Assembly: GCF_001571065.1 (NCBI RefSeq)
Contig: NZ_BCSW01000005.1
Coordinates: 62,001-126,000 of the forward strand
From: Dietzia cinnamea NBRC 102147
GTDB taxonomy: Bacteria > Actinomycetota > Actinomycetes > Mycobacteriales > Mycobacteriaceae
Reading direction: 5' to 3'
Length of the DNA: 64,000 nt
Part shown: positions 34,588-43,250 of the stretch, piece by piece
How the letters are laid out: the number at the start of each line of letters is the position of its first letter
Numbering within the stretch: position 1 is the first letter of the stretch
Notes under the pieces: generated by a model
What the model saw: the letters and a program-made list of their open reading frames with translations, nothing else
Database searches by the model: none
Told to the model about the DNA's origin: nothing
Made by a program: the position numbers and the translations under genes

Positions 34588-34675
34588 GGCACCCACCCGC
34601 CCCCGCAACGTGTACCCCGCGGCACCCACCCGCCCGCGCGCGAGGTGCACCCCGCCCCGCGCGACGTGCACCCCG
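34588..34675 (+). repeat. Interleaved direct repeats upstream of mshA
   Basis: GGCACCCACCCGCCC occurs at 34588-34602 and 34621-34635. GC(A/G)A(C/G)GTG(T/C)ACCCCG occurs at 34605-34619, 34640-34654 and 34661-34675. The last unit ends 13 nt before the mshA -10, so a regulator could bind the array. Confidence 0.8.
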
Positions 34676-34688
34676 GCGCGGGCGGGGG

Positions 34689-34694
34689 CACAAT
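34689..34694 (+). promoter_or_regulatory. -10 element of mshA
   Basis: CACAAT ends 7 nt before the GTG at 34702; leaderless arrangement. Confidence 0.45.
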
Positions 34695-34701
34695 CGAGCG
34701 G

Positions 34702-36012
34702 GTGACCGTCTCCGAGCTCGACCGCGGCGTCGCGCACCCGCTGCCCCGACGCATCGCGGTGTTGTCCTTCCACACCTCCCCGCTCGCCCAACCGGGCACG
34801 GGCGACGCCGGCGGCCTCAACGTGTACGTCCTGCAGACCGCCCGCCGGCTGGCCCGCCGCGGCGTGGAGGTCGAGATCTTCACCCGCGCCACCCACTCCT
34901 CCCAGCCGCCCGTCGAGGAGGCCGGCGACGGCGTGCTCGTCCGCAACATCGTGGCCGGGCCGTTCGAGGGCCTGCGCAAGGAGGACCTGCCCACGCAGCT
35001 GTGCCCGTTCGTCGCCGGCGTCATGCGCGCCGAGGCCGGCCAGGCTCCCGGCCACTACGACCTCATCCACTCCCACTACTGGCTGTCCGGGCAGGCCGGG
35101 CTGGTGGCGTCCGAGCACTGGGGCGTGCCGCTCGTGCACACCGCGCACACCCTCGCCGAGGTCAAGAACGCGGTCCTCGCCGCCGGTGACACGCCGGAGC
35201 CCGAATCGCGGCGCATAGGGGAGCAGCAGATCGTCGACGCCGCGCACCGCCTGGTCGTCAACACCGTCGGCGAGCGCGATGAACTCGTCCGCTTCTACGA
35301 CGCCGACCCCGCGGACATCGACGTCGTCTCGCCCGGCGCCGACCTCGACCAGTACACGCCCGGCACGCAGCGCGGCACCGAGCGGGCCCGCCGCGCGCTG
35401 GGGCTGGCGCAGAAGTCCGAGGTCATCGCCTTTGTCGGCCGGATCCAGCCGCTCAAGGCCCCCGACGTGATCGTCCGCGCGCTCGCCGAGATCGTGCGCA
35501 CCCAGCCGCACCGCGACGTCCGCCTGCTGGTCGTGGGCGGGCCGAGCGGGTCCGGACTCGAGCGGCCGCGGTCGCTCATGGAGCTCGCCGACGAGCTGGG
35601 TGTGGCCGACCGCGTGAGCTTCCTCGCGCCGCGCCCGCCGTCGGAGCTGGTGGACGTGTACCGCGCCGCGGACATCGTGGCGGTGCCGTCGTACTCGGAG
35701 TCGTTCGGGCTCGTCGCGCTCGAGGCGCAGGCGTGCGGGACGCCCGTGGTCGCCGCCGCGGTGGGCGGGCTGCCGACGGCCGTCGCCGACGGCCGCACCG
35801 GGCTCACCGTGGACGGGCACGACCCGCGTCGGTGGGCGGACGTGTTGGCGGGACTGCTCGACGACGACGAGCTGCGCCTGTCTATGTCGCGGGCCGCCCC
35901 GGTGCACGCCTCCGGGTTCAGCTGGGACTCCACGGCCGACGGACTGCTGGGGTCGTACGCGGGCACGATGGCCGCCTACCGGGCCCGGCGTGCGGAGGCG
36001 GCGGCGTCCTGA
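34702..36012 (+). CDS. mshA: D-inositol-3-phosphate glycosyltransferase, mycothiol synthesis
   Basis: GT4 enzyme joining UDP-GlcNAc to 1L-myo-inositol 1-phosphate, the first step of mycothiol biosynthesis. The 436-residue protein shows the MshA N-terminus [21 protein letters not shown] and [15 protein letters not shown], the acceptor region [27 protein letters not shown], and the donor-binding C-terminal domain with [12 protein letters not shown] and [22 protein letters not shown] at 34702 is preferred to a GTG at 34573 because homology starts nearby and a -10 sits at leaderless distance; the upstream stretch is repetitive. It corresponds to Rv0486 and precedes the YbjN-like gene as in M. tuberculosis. 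Confidence 0.96.
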   Translation: MTVSELDRGVAHPLPRRIAVLSFHTSPLAQPGTGDAGGLNVYVLQTARRLARRGVEVEIFTRATHSSQPPVEEAGDGVLVRNIVAGPFEGLRKEDLPTQLCPFVAGVMRAEAGQAPGHYDLIHSHYWLSGQAGLVASEHWGVPLVHTAHTLAEVKNAVLAAGDTPEPESRRIGEQQIVDAAHRLVVNTVGERDELVRFYDADPADIDVVSPGADLDQYTPGTQRGTERARRALGLAQKSEVIAFVGRIQPLKAPDVIVRALAEIVRTQPHRDVRLLVVGGPSGSGLERPRSLMELADELGVADRVSFLAPRPPSELVDVYRAADIVAVPSYSESFGLVALEAQACGTPVVAAAVGGLPTAVADGRTGLTVDGHDPRRWADVLAGLLDDDELRLSMSRAAPVHASGFSWDSTADGLLGSYAGTMAAYRARRAEAAAS

Positions 36013-36051
36013 TCGCATCCGGGGGTGTGGGGGCGGCGGCGTCCTGACCGC
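35997..36051 (+). repeat. 20-nt direct repeat duplicating the mshA stop region
   Basis: GGCGGCGGCGTCCTGA(T/C)CGC at 35997-36016 and 36032-36051, 19 of 20 identical; each copy holds the in-frame TGA of mshA. Confidence 0.85.
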
Positions 36052-36174
36052 GCCCGGCCCGCTGGGCCATCCGCCGCGGCGCGGGCGCCGAACCCCCTGT
36101 GGGCGCCACTCGCGTAGACAGAAGTTCGAGTAGACACGAGGGACGACGCGCCCCACCGCCGAAGGAGCCCCACC

Positions 36175-36702
36175 ATGAGCGACGAGAACCGCGAGCCCGA
36201 CTTCGACCAGCCCACCGTGGACCGGATCCACGACTTCCTCGTGGAGCGGGAGATCGAGTCCACGCTGGCCGACGGCCACACCTTCGTCGTGCAGCTGCCG
36301 GGGGAGAAGCGGCTCAAGACCGCCTGCCATCTCACGGTGAACAAGGAGAGCGTGCGCGTCGAGGCGTTCGTGTGCCGCAACCCGGACGAGGACTTCGAGA
36401 AGGTCTACAAGTACCTCCTGCGCCGCAATCGTCGGCTGTACCAGGTGGCGTACACGCTGGACAACAACGGCGACATCTACCTCGTCGGCCGGATGCCGCT
36501 CATCGCGGTCACCGAGGAGGAGCTCGACCGCGTGCTGGGCCAGGTGCTCGAGGCCGCCGACCACGACTTCAACATCATCCTCGAGACCGGCTTCCACACG
36601 TCGATCCGCCGCGAATGGGAGTGGCGGGTCTCGCGCGGTGAGCCGCTGCGCAACCTCGACGCGTTCCGCCACCTCACCGAGGACCTGCCCCAGCCGGAGT
36701 AG
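36175..36702 (+). CDS. YbjN-domain protein
   Basis: 175 residues, matching the YbjN (tir-chaperone-like fold) family and Rv0487 in position. Conserved blocks are KTACHLTVNKESVRVEAFVCRN, KVYKYLLRRNRRLYQVAY and GDIYLVGRMPLIAVTEEELD. YbjN proteins are thought to act as chaperone- or adaptor-like factors; no enzymatic residues are seen. AAGGAG lies 8 nt before the ATG. Upstream, GTAGACA occurs twice about 19 nt apart (36114-36140). It converges on the acyl-CoA ligase, with palindromic repeat copy 3 between. Confidence 0.88.
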   Translation: MSDENREPDFDQPTVDRIHDFLVEREIESTLADGHTFVVQLPGEKRLKTACHLTVNKESVRVEAFVCRNPDEDFEKVYKYLLRRNRRLYQVAYTLDNNGDIYLVGRMPLIAVTEEELDRVLGQVLEAADHDFNIILETGFHTSIRREWEWRVSRGEPLRNLDAFRHLTEDLPQPE

Positions 36703-36726
36703 GCGGCCCCGCCCTGGGCGCGCTCG

Positions 36727-36785
36727 TCGAGAAGAGCGTTTCGCACATTTCTACTCGGCCGATGCGGGCGAAATCGTCTTCTCGA
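36727..36785. repeat. Convergent-end palindromic repeat, copy 3 of 3
   Basis: The left arm 36727-36747 (begins TCGAGAAGAGCGTTTCGCAC) pairs with 36765-36785 at 16 of 21 positions, with loop core CTACTCGGCCGATG. It lies between the convergent ends of the YbjN-like and acyl-CoA ligase genes. Confidence 0.85.
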
Positions 36786-36801
36786 TGACTGGTCGGTGCG
36801 G

Positions 36802-38514
36802 TTAGGCGGTGATCTGCTCGGCGACCTTCTTGCGCAGGACCTTGCCCATCGGGTTGCGGGCCAGGTCGTCGACCTCGACGAACTCGCGCGGCACCTTGTG
36901 CCCGGTCAGCGAGGCCCGGCAGTGCGCGCGGACCGCGTCGACGTCGAGCGTCGCCCCCGGCTCGAGCACCACCGCGGCCACGACCTGCTCGCCCCCGTCG
37001 GCGGCGGGACGACCCACCACCGCGCAGTCCGCGATGCCCGGGGCTGTGCGCAGGACCGCCTCCACCTCGGAGGGGTAGACGTTGAAGCCGCCGGTGACGA
37101 TCATCTCCTTGATGCGGTCGACCACGCGCAGGAAGCCGTCGGGATCCTGCACCACGATGTCGCCGGTGCGCAGCCAGCCGTCGTGGAACGTCGCGGCGGT
37201 GGCCTCCTCGTTGCCCCAGTACCCGCGGAAGACCTGCGGGCCCTTGACAAGCAGCTCACCGGGCTCGCCGCGCGGTACGTCCCTCGTCGAATCGTCCTGA
37301 TCGGCGATCCGGATGTCGGTGTCGGGGAAGGGCACGCCGATCGCGCCGGCCCGCCTCGCCGTCGACATGGGATTGCCCACGATGATCGGCGAGGTCTCGG
37401 TCATCCCGTACCCCTCCACCAACAGGCCGCCGGTGGCGGACTCCCACTTCTCGATGAGGTCGGCGGGCAGACTCATGGCGCCGGAGAAGGAGAACCGCAC
37501 GCCCTGCAGGGAGATCCTGCGCTTGGCCGACTCCTCGAGGATGCGGGTGTAGATCGGCGGCACGGCGGGGATGAAGGTGGGCAGGTTCTTGGCGAAGATC
37601 GGCATGACGAGGTCCATGTCGGGCGTCGGCACGAGCTGCAGTCGTGCGCCCTGGGCGATGCCGAACACCACGCACATCGTCACCCCGTAGGCGTGGAACA
37701 TGGGCAGGGTCGCAAGGAAGCGCTCGCGGCCGGGCTCGAGCCTGGGGACCCAGGCGCGGCCCTGGGTGGCGTTGGCGACGAGGTTGGCGTGGGTGAGCAC
37801 GGCGCCCTTGGGGGTCCCGGTGGTGCCGGAGGTGTAGAGGATGAGCGCGGCGTCGTCGGCGGCGGGCCGCGGGTGCGAGAAGTCGAGCTCGGGGCCGGTC
37901 TCGAGCTCGCCCCAGTCGAGGGTGCCGGGCGCGGGCCGGGTGAGCTTGGCGCGGGAGGCGCGCAGCGCGGGCACGGGGAGATGTCGCAGCGCGAGTCGCT
38001 TGGCGGTGGGGAAGGCGTCGAGGAGATCGACGGCGAGGACGTGCTCGATCCGGGTGCCCGGGCGGTCCGCGAGGTCGCGCACGACGTCGGCGACGACGTT
38101 CCACGTCACGACGACCTTCGCCCCGTGGTCGGTGAACGGGCCCTCGAGCTCGTCGGCCGTGTAGAGGGGGTTGTGCTCGACGACGATCGCCCCGATGCGC
38201 AGGGCCGCGTAGAAGACGGCCACGCCCTGGGGGCAGTTCGGCAGCAGCACCGCCACGCGGTCGCCGGGCCGGACGCCGAGTCGGCGCAGGCCCTCGGCGG
38301 CGCGGCGGACCCGGCGGCCGAGCTCGGAGTAGCTGGTCAGGCGGCCGAAGAACTCGGTGGCGGGCCGATCGGCGTGGGCGGTGACGGCGGCGTCGAACTG
38401 GTCGATGAGGGTGGTGGTGCCGTAGTCGAGGTCGTGCGTCGTGCCCGGGGTGTAGTGCACGGTCCACGGCCGGTCGGGGTGTGCGGGGGTGTCGGCTCCG
38501 GCGTGTGCGGTCAT
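36802..38514 (-). CDS. Long-chain fatty acid-CoA ligase (AMP-binding)
   Basis: 570-residue adenylate-forming enzyme activating fatty acids to acyl-AMP and acyl-CoA. P-loop [20 protein letters not shown], adenine-binding [20 protein letters not shown], hinge [20 protein letters not shown] and catalytic lysine in [10 protein letters not shown] near the C-terminus are all present. Start ATG at 38514 is preceded 6 nt upstream by TACGGT; an upstream in-frame ATG at 38571 would overlap the gpmA start and is less likely. It is divergent from gpmA. In M. tuberculosis Rv0488, a transporter, is at this place, so the gene is an addition to the block. It may feed beta-oxidation with fadB2. Confidence 0.95.
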   Translation of the reverse strand: MTAHAGADTPAHPDRPWTVHYTPGTTHDLDYGTTTLIDQFDAAVTAHADRPATEFFGRLTSYSELGRRVRRAAEGLRRLGVRPGDRVAVLLPNCPQGVAVFYAALRIGAIVVEHNPLYTADELEGPFTDHGAKVVVTWNVVADVVRDLADRPGTRIEHVLAVDLLDAFPTAKRLALRHLPVPALRASRAKLTRPAPGTLDWGELETGPELDFSHPRPAADDAALILYTSGTTGTPKGAVLTHANLVANATQGRAWVPRLEPGRERFLATLPMFHAYGVTMCVVFGIAQGARLQLVPTPDMDLVMPIFAKNLPTFIPAVPPIYTRILEESAKRRISLQGVRFSFSGAMSLPADLIEKWESATGGLLVEGYGMTETSPIIVGNPMSTARRAGAIGVPFPDTDIRIADQDDSTRDVPRGEPGELLVKGPQVFRGYWGNEEATAATFHDGWLRTGDIVVQDPDGFLRVVDRIKEMIVTGGFNVYPSEVEAVLRTAPGIADCAVVGRPAADGGEQVVAAVVLEPGATLDVDAVRAHCRASLTGHKVPREFVEVDDLARNPMGKVLRKKVAEQITA

Positions 38515-38555
38515 GTCTGCACCGTAGTCTTCCGGCGGCAGGTCATAATGAGCGT
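38515..38555. promoter_or_regulatory. 41-bp divergent promoter region ligase/gpmA
   Basis: Minus-strand TACGGT (plus 38521-38526, 6 nt from ligase ATG) and plus-strand CATAAT (38544-38549, 6 nt from gpmA ATG); the two -10 elements are 17 bp apart, back to back. Confidence 0.55.
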
Positions 38556-39302
38556 ATGGCTTACGGAACACTCGTCCTCCTGCGTCACGGGCAGTCCCAG
38601 TGGAACGCGTCCAACCAGTTCACGGGCTGGGTCGACGTCGACCTCACCGATCTGGGGCGAGAGGAGGCGGTCCGCGGCGGCGAGCTCCTCGCGGAGGCGG
38701 GGATCCTGCCCGATGTGCTCTACACGTCGCTGCTGCGTCGTGCGATCACCACGGCGAACATCGCGCTGGACGCGTGCGACCGCCACTGGGTGCCGGTCAT
38801 CCGCCACTGGAAGCTCAACGAGCGGCACTACGGCAAGCTCCAGGGGCTGAACAAGGCGGAGATCAAGGAGGAGTTCGGCGATGAGCAGTTCATGCTGTGG
38901 CGCCGCAGCTACGACACGCCGCCGCCGCCGATCGACGCGGACAACCAGTACTCGCAGACGAGCGACGTCCGGTACGCCGATCTGCCGGAGGTGCCGCTGA
39001 CCGAGTGCCTCAAGGACGTCGTGGAGCGGTTCATCCCGTACTACGCCGCCGAGATCGCCCCGAAGCTCGCGGAGGGCAAGACGGTGATGGTCGCCGCGCA
39101 CGGTAACTCGCTGCGAGCACTGGTCAAGCACCTCGACGGCATCTCGGACGACGACATCGCGGGCCTGAACATCCCCACCGGCATCCCGCTGGTGTACCGG
39201 TTCGACGAGGCCGGTCTGGTCGCCAACCCGGGCGGCACCTACCTCGACCCGGAGGCCGCCGCCGCGGGTGCGGCCGCGGTCGCCAACCAGGGCGGCAAGT
39301 AG
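38556..39302 (+). CDS. gpmA: 2,3-bisphosphoglycerate-dependent phosphoglycerate mutase
   Basis: Glycolytic/gluconeogenic enzyme interconverting 3- and 2-phosphoglycerate through a phosphohistidine. 248 residues, the usual length; [20 protein letters not shown] carries the catalytic His, [14 protein letters not shown] and [19 protein letters not shown] are the substrate motifs, and [15 protein letters not shown] holds the second His. ATG at 38556 lies 6 nt after CATAAT. As in M. tuberculosis (Rv0489) it lies just upstream of senX3-regX3; two hairpins separate them. Confidence 0.97.
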   Translation: MAYGTLVLLRHGQSQWNASNQFTGWVDVDLTDLGREEAVRGGELLAEAGILPDVLYTSLLRRAITTANIALDACDRHWVPVIRHWKLNERHYGKLQGLNKAEIKEEFGDEQFMLWRRSYDTPPPPIDADNQYSQTSDVRYADLPEVPLTECLKDVVERFIPYYAAEIAPKLAEGKTVMVAAHGNSLRALVKHLDGISDDDIAGLNIPTGIPLVYRFDEAGLVANPGGTYLDPEAAAAGAAAVANQGGK

Positions 39303-39346
39303 CGCGCGCGGCGGCGTCCCCGCCCCGGGGCGGTCGGACGGCCCGC

Positions 39347-39379
39347 CAAAGGTGAAGGCCCGGTTAACGGGCCGTGAAC
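39347..39379 (-). promoter_or_regulatory. Candidate RegX3/PhoP-type PHO box, three 11-nt direct repeats
   Basis: Read on the minus strand the three adjacent 11-nt units are GTTCACGGCCC (39369-39379), GTTAACCGGGC (39358-39368) and CTTCACCTTTG (39347-39357). This fits the actinobacterial PHO-box plan of GTTCACC-like direct repeats at helical spacing. It is 71 bp upstream of the senX3 -10, suggesting autoregulation. Confidence 0.5.
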
Positions 39380-39420
39380 CCCCGTCCACCTGCGGACTTC
39401 CCGCCGGTGGACGGGGGTTC
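39376..39420 (+). terminator. Terminator between gpmA and senX3
   Basis: Perfect 15-bp stem GAACCCCCGTCCACC (39376-39390) / GGTGGACGGGGGTTC (39406-39420) with a 15-nt loop. A smaller GGCCCG/CGGGCC hairpin (39357-39373) precedes it. Confidence 0.8.
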
Positions 39421-39449
39421 GCCGATTCGGGCGCGCGGGCGGGGCACCG

Positions 39450-39455
39450 TAGGAT
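39450..39455 (+). promoter_or_regulatory. -10 element of senX3-regX3
   Basis: TAGGAT ends 7 nt before the senX3 GTG at 39463; leaderless arrangement. Confidence 0.55.
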
Positions 39456-39462
39456 CGGGGCC

Positions 39463-40659
39463 GTGCAGGTCAGTCTGGGGATCTTCCTCGCGATCGTCGC
39501 CGGGGTCATCGGCTTCATCGTGGGCGGCTTCGTCGTCCCGCTGATCAACCGGCGCAACGAGCGTCGCCGAGCCGAGCAGGCCGGGCCGAGCCGGCTGGAG
39601 GTGCTGCAGGGGGTCTACCTGCAGGCGCCGTACGCGCTGGCCGTGGTGGACCGGCATCAGGACGTGGTGCTCTACAACCGTCGCGCGGCGGAGCTGGGGA
39701 TCGTCGACGACCGCCTCCTCGTGGAGCCGGTGTGGCTGGCCGCCCAGGCCACGTTCACGACCGGCGAACTCACCCGCTTCGACCTGCCCGCCAAGATGCT
39801 CACCGGCCGCCGGCGCATCCCCTCGGTGAGCGGGCGCAGCGAGATCCTCGGCGAGTACAACGAGCAGTTCGTGGTGGTGTTCGCCGACGACGACTCGGAG
39901 CACCGCCGCATGGAGGCCGCCCGCCGCGACTTCGTCGCCAACGTCTCCCACGAGCTCAAGACCCCGGTCGGGGCGATGGCCGTGCTCGCGGAGGCGCTCC
40001 TGGAGTCCAAGGACGACCCGGACTCTGTCGAGTACTTCGGCGGACGCGTGGTGAGCGAGGCCCAGCGGCTGGGCAGGATGGTCTCCGAGCTGATCGAGCT
40101 CTCGCGCCTGCAGGGCGCCGAGCGTATCCGTGACCCCGAGCCGGTGGACGTGGACGACGTGGTGGACGAGGCCCTGCGCCGGTCCGCGTCGACGGCGGAG
40201 GCGGCCGGGATCGAGCTCATCACCGATGCGCCGTCCGGCCTCGAGGTGAGGGGCGACCGGACCCTACTGGTCACGGCGCTGACCAACCTCATCTCCAACG
40301 CGGTCAACTACTCGCCGGAGCGCACGCCGGTGTCGATCACCCGGGGCATCGACGGGGACACCGTGATGTTGCGCGTCACCGACCGCGGCATCGGCATCGC
40401 CCCCGAGCACCAGGCCCGCGTCTTCGAGCGGTTCTTCCGCGTGGACAAGGCGCGCTCGCGGGCGACCGGCGGCACGGGCCTCGGCCTGGCGATCGTCAAG
40501 CACGTCGCGCAGAACCACAACGGAGCTGTCAGCCTGTGGAGCCGCCCCGGCACGGGGTCGACCTTCACACTCGAACTCCCGGCCCACGTGGAGCCGGGTG
40601 GCGACGGGACGACACCCGCCGCCGAGCACGCCACACAAGGAGAGGACCAGGTGCCGTGA
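39463..40659 (+). CDS. senX3: Sensor histidine kinase SenX3
   Basis: Phosphate-responsive kinase partner of RegX3. 398 residues: an N-terminal transmembrane helix (about 4-27, LGIFLAIVAGVIGFIVGGFVV), a PAS-like domain (about 45-150, containing YALAVVDRHQDVVLYNRRAAELG), the H-box NVSHELKTPVGAMAVL with phospho-acceptor His163, and an ATPase domain with NLISNAVNYSP, DRGIGIAPEHQARVFERFF and GTGLGLAIVKHV. The absence of a periplasmic loop fits control through the Pst/PhoU system, known for this family. GTG 39463 is placed by the -10. The stop overlaps regX3 in a GTGA; there is no intergenic MIRU repeat as in M. tuberculosis. Confidence 0.96.
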   Translation: MQVSLGIFLAIVAGVIGFIVGGFVVPLINRRNERRRAEQAGPSRLEVLQGVYLQAPYALAVVDRHQDVVLYNRRAAELGIVDDRLLVEPVWLAAQATFTTGELTRFDLPAKMLTGRRRIPSVSGRSEILGEYNEQFVVVFADDDSEHRRMEAARRDFVANVSHELKTPVGAMAVLAEALLESKDDPDSVEYFGGRVVSEAQRLGRMVSELIELSRLQGAERIRDPEPVDVDDVVDEALRRSASTAEAAGIELITDAPSGLEVRGDRTLLVTALTNLISNAVNYSPERTPVSITRGIDGDTVMLRVTDRGIGIAPEHQARVFERFFRVDKARSRATGGTGLGLAIVKHVAQNHNGAVSLWSRPGTGSTFTLELPAHVEPGGDGTTPAAEHATQGEDQVP

Positions 40660-41345
40660 CCAGGGTGCTGATCGTGGAGGACGAGGATTCGTTGGCGGAT
40701 CCGCTGGCGTTCCTGCTCCGCAAGGAGGGCTTCGAGGTCGACGTGGCGGGGGACGGCCCGACCGCGCTGGAGAGCTTCGAATCCGAGGGCGCCGACATCG
40801 TGCTGCTCGACCTCATGCTGCCCGGCATGTCCGGCACCGACGTGTGCAAGCGCCTGCGGATGACGTCGAGCGTGCCGGTGATCATGGTGACCGCGCGGGA
40901 CAGTGAGATCGACAAGGTCGTGGGCCTCGAGCTGGGCGCCGACGACTACGTGACCAAGCCCTACTCGGCCCGCGAACTCATCGCCCGCATCCGGGCCGTC
41001 CTGCGGCGCGGTGCGGAGTCCGAGGCCGAGCCGGTCGAGGAGATCGGCGTCCTGGAGTCCGGGCCGGTGCGGATGGACATCGAGCGGCACACGGTGATGG
41101 TCCGCGGCGCGGCGGTCACGCTGCCGCTCAAGGAGTTCGACCTGCTCGAGTACCTGCTGCGCAACTCGGGCCGGGTGCTCACCCGCGGTCAGCTCATCGA
41201 CCGGGTGTGGGGTTCGGACTACGTCGGCGACACCAAGACCCTCGACGTGCACGTCAAGCGGCTGCGCTCGAAGATCGAGACGGACCCGGGCAAGCCCGTG
41301 CACCTGGTCACCGTCCGCGGGCTGGGCTACAAGTTCGAGGCCTGA
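40656..41345 (+). CDS. regX3: Response regulator RegX3
   Basis: OmpR/PhoB-type regulator of phosphate-starvation genes. 229 residues: receiver domain with acidic pocket VEDEDSLADPLAF and phospho-acceptor Asp52 in VLLDLMLPGMSG, Thr in VTARDSE and Lys in TKPYSARELIARI; C-terminal winged helix with LKEFDLLEYLLRN, GQLIDRVWGSDYVGDTKTLD and VHLVTVRGLGYKFE. GTG at 40656 overlaps the senX3 stop by 4 nt, with AAGGAGAGGA upstream. A 22-nt repeat duplicates its stop codon region. Confidence 0.97.
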   Translation: MTRVLIVEDEDSLADPLAFLLRKEGFEVDVAGDGPTALESFESEGADIVLLDLMLPGMSGTDVCKRLRMTSSVPVIMVTARDSEIDKVVGLELGADDYVTKPYSARELIARIRAVLRRGAESEAEPVEEIGVLESGPVRMDIERHTVMVRGAAVTLPLKEFDLLEYLLRNSGRVLTRGQLIDRVWGSDYVGDTKTLDVHVKRLRSKIETDPGKPVHLVTVRGLGYKFEA

Positions 41346-41384
41346 CCGCCCCGCCCGCCGGCGGCCTGATCGCCCCGCCCGCCG
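41339..41384 (+). repeat. 22-nt direct repeat duplicating the regX3 stop region
   Basis: GGCCTGA(C/T)CGCCCCGCCCGCCG-type unit at 41339-41360 and 41363-41384, 21 of 22 identical. The first copy holds the regX3 TGA, the second the same TGA in non-coding DNA. Confidence 0.85.
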
Positions 41385-41409
41385 TCGGCGCGCGGCGCCG
41401 CCGCCGGCG

Positions 41410-42267
41410 TCACCCGTCGGCGCCCCCGCCGGCGGCGCGCTCGGTCGCCGGGTGCACGGCCACGATGCCCAGCTGCCGCCGGCGCCCGCACGCCGCGGCG
41501 AGCACCTCGTAGGCCTCGGCGCCGAGGAGTTCGACCAGCTCGTCGCGCAGGGAGACGTACACGGGCTCGGTGCCGACATGCGCCTCGGGCGAGCCGGTGC
41601 AGTACCAGTCCAGGTCGAGCCCGCCGGGGCCCCAGCCGCGGCGGTCGTACTCGCCGACACGGGTGTGGAGGATCTCCACCTCGTCGGCGCGGGTCTCGGT
41701 GTCCTGCGTGAGTCGTATCGGCAACTGCCAACACACGTCGGGTTTGGATTCGGGGAGGCTACGCCCCGTCCGCGCGGCGAGGTGGTGCAGGGCGCAGCCC
41801 GACCCGGTCGGCCATCCGACGTCGTTGAAGAACACGCATCGGCCGCCTAGGCGGCGTGTCCTGAGCGCGGGCTCCATCTCGCCGTCGTCGCCGGTCAGTT
41901 CGTCCTCCTCGAGCCACGACTCGAGGACGGTTCCCTCCTCGGACGCGGCGCGCTCGGCGGCCTCGCGGTGCTGCCACTCCTCGGGCCGGAGCAGGGCGAC
42001 GTTGGCCCGCAGGCGGCGCCGGTCGGAGTCGTCGGCGAGGAACGCACCGTGCGTGCAGCACCCGGAGTCGGGCTGGCCCGCCTCGATGCCGTGGCACGCC
42101 GGGGTGCCGAAGACGCACGTCCACGCCGACAGCAACCAGGTCATGTCGGCGGAGATGAGATGTTCGTCGTTCGCCGGGTCGGGGAAGGTGTACCACTCGC
42201 GCGGGAAGTCCAGGGGGACCTCGGGCAGAGGGGTACCCGGGTTCGAGGGGTGGTCGGTGGCGGTCAC
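41410..42267 (-). CDS. Conserved cysteine-containing protein, Rv0495c-like
   Basis: 285 residues, conserved among mycolic-acid actinobacteria at this locus. No catalytic domain is recognised. The N-terminal half has [20 protein letters not shown] and the cysteine-rich [11 protein letters not shown] and GCCTHGAFL; the middle has [20 protein letters not shown] and CALHHLA, and [12 protein letters not shown]. Clustered Cys/His could bind a metal, but no known motif is complete. GTG start at 42267 has TACGGT 8 nt upstream. It is divergent from ppx across only 33 bp. Confidence 0.8.
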   Translation of the reverse strand: MTATDHPSNPGTPLPEVPLDFPREWYTFPDPANDEHLISADMTWLLSAWTCVFGTPACHGIEAGQPDSGCCTHGAFLADDSDRRRLRANVALLRPEEWQHREAAERAASEEGTVLESWLEEDELTGDDGEMEPALRTRRLGGRCVFFNDVGWPTGSGCALHHLAARTGRSLPESKPDVCWQLPIRLTQDTETRADEVEILHTRVGEYDRRGWGPGGLDLDWYCTGSPEAHVGTEPVYVSLRDELVELLGAEAYEVLAAACGRRRQLGIVAVHPATERAAGGGADG

Positions 42268-42300
42268 AACCTGCGACCGTAGACCGTTTAGGGTGGTCGT
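42268..42300. promoter_or_regulatory. 33-bp divergent promoter region Rv0495c-like/ppx
   Basis: Minus-strand TACGGT (plus 42276-42281) and plus-strand TAGGGT (42289-42294, 6 nt from ppx GTG) are only 7 bp apart. Each gene's -35 region must fall inside the other gene's coding sequence. Confidence 0.55.
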
Positions 42301-43248
42301 GTGAGATTAGGTGTCCTGGACGTGGGCAGTAACACGGTCCACTTCGTGGTGGTCGATGCCCACCGGGGCGGTCACCCGACCCCGATGAACGACTCCAAGA
42401 CCCGGTTGCGGCTGATCGAGTACCTGGATGAGAACAACAACATCTCCCGCACCGGTATCGCCCGGCTGATCGACGCGGTCAACGAGGCCGCCGAACTCGC
42501 GCGCGCCACCAGGTGCCGTGAGGTCATGGCGCTGGCCACCTCGGCGGTGCGCGACGCGGCCAACTCCGACGAGGTGCTGGAGAAGGTCGCCAGGGAGACC
42601 GGGATCGAGCTGCGCGTCCTGTCCGGCGAGGACGAGGCGCGGATGACGTTCCTCGCCGCCCGCCGCTGGTACGGGTGGAGCGCCGGGCGGATCGTCAACC
42701 TCGACATCGGCGGTGGGTCGCTGGAGATGACGTCCGGCGAGGACGAGCTGCCGGAGCAGGCGTACAGCCTGCAGCTCGGCGCGGGCCGCCTCACGCACGA
42801 CTGGTTCAAGACCGATCCGCCCGAGCGCAAGCGCATCAACCAGCTGCGCGACTACATCGACGCCGAGCTCGACGGCCCCGCGCGGGCCATCCGCGCCGCG
42901 GGCGAGCCGGACCTGGCGTGCGCCACCTCCAAGACGTTCCGGACCCTGGCCCGGTTGACGGGCGCGGCGCCGTCGTCGGAGGGGCCGCGCGTGGAGCGGA
43001 TCCTCACGGCGGCGGGTCTGCGGCAGGTGATCGCGTTCATCTCCCGCATGACGGCCGCGGACAGGGCAGAGTTGGAGGGCGTCAGCTCCGACCGCTCGCA
43101 TCAGGTGGTGGCGGGCGCGCTGGTGGCGGAGGCCGCCATGCGTGCATTGGGGTTGGAAAGTGTGAAAATCTGTCCGTGGGCCCTGCGAGAGGGGCTCATC
43201 CTGCAGCGTCTCGACCGGGACGTGGGCGGCGACGGGAAGGGGAGCTGA
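42301..43248 (+). CDS. ppx: Exopolyphosphatase / GppA-type phosphatase
   Basis: Member of the ASKHA Ppx/GppA family, which removes terminal phosphate from polyphosphate or hydrolyses pppGpp. 315 residues, the short two-domain form like Rv0496 (Ppx1). Phosphate-binding loops are [18 protein letters not shown] and [27 protein letters not shown] and [15 protein letters not shown] follow. GTG at 42301 lies 6 nt after TAGGGT. Next to senX3-regX3 it fits phosphate homeostasis. AAGGGGAG at its end serves the next gene, 2 bp downstream. Confidence 0.93.
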   Translation: MRLGVLDVGSNTVHFVVVDAHRGGHPTPMNDSKTRLRLIEYLDENNNISRTGIARLIDAVNEAAELARATRCREVMALATSAVRDAANSDEVLEKVARETGIELRVLSGEDEARMTFLAARRWYGWSAGRIVNLDIGGGSLEMTSGEDELPEQAYSLQLGAGRLTHDWFKTDPPERKRINQLRDYIDAELDGPARAIRAAGEPDLACATSKTFRTLARLTGAAPSSEGPRVERILTAAGLRQVIAFISRMTAADRAELEGVSSDRSHQVVAGALVAEAAMRALGLESVKICPWALREGLILQRLDRDVGGDGKGS

Positions 43249-43250
43249 CG

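Noticed and set aside
40650-40665. MIRU-type repeat between senX3 and regX3 as in M. tuberculosis
   Set aside because: The two genes overlap by 4 nt (GTGA), leaving no intergenic repeat.
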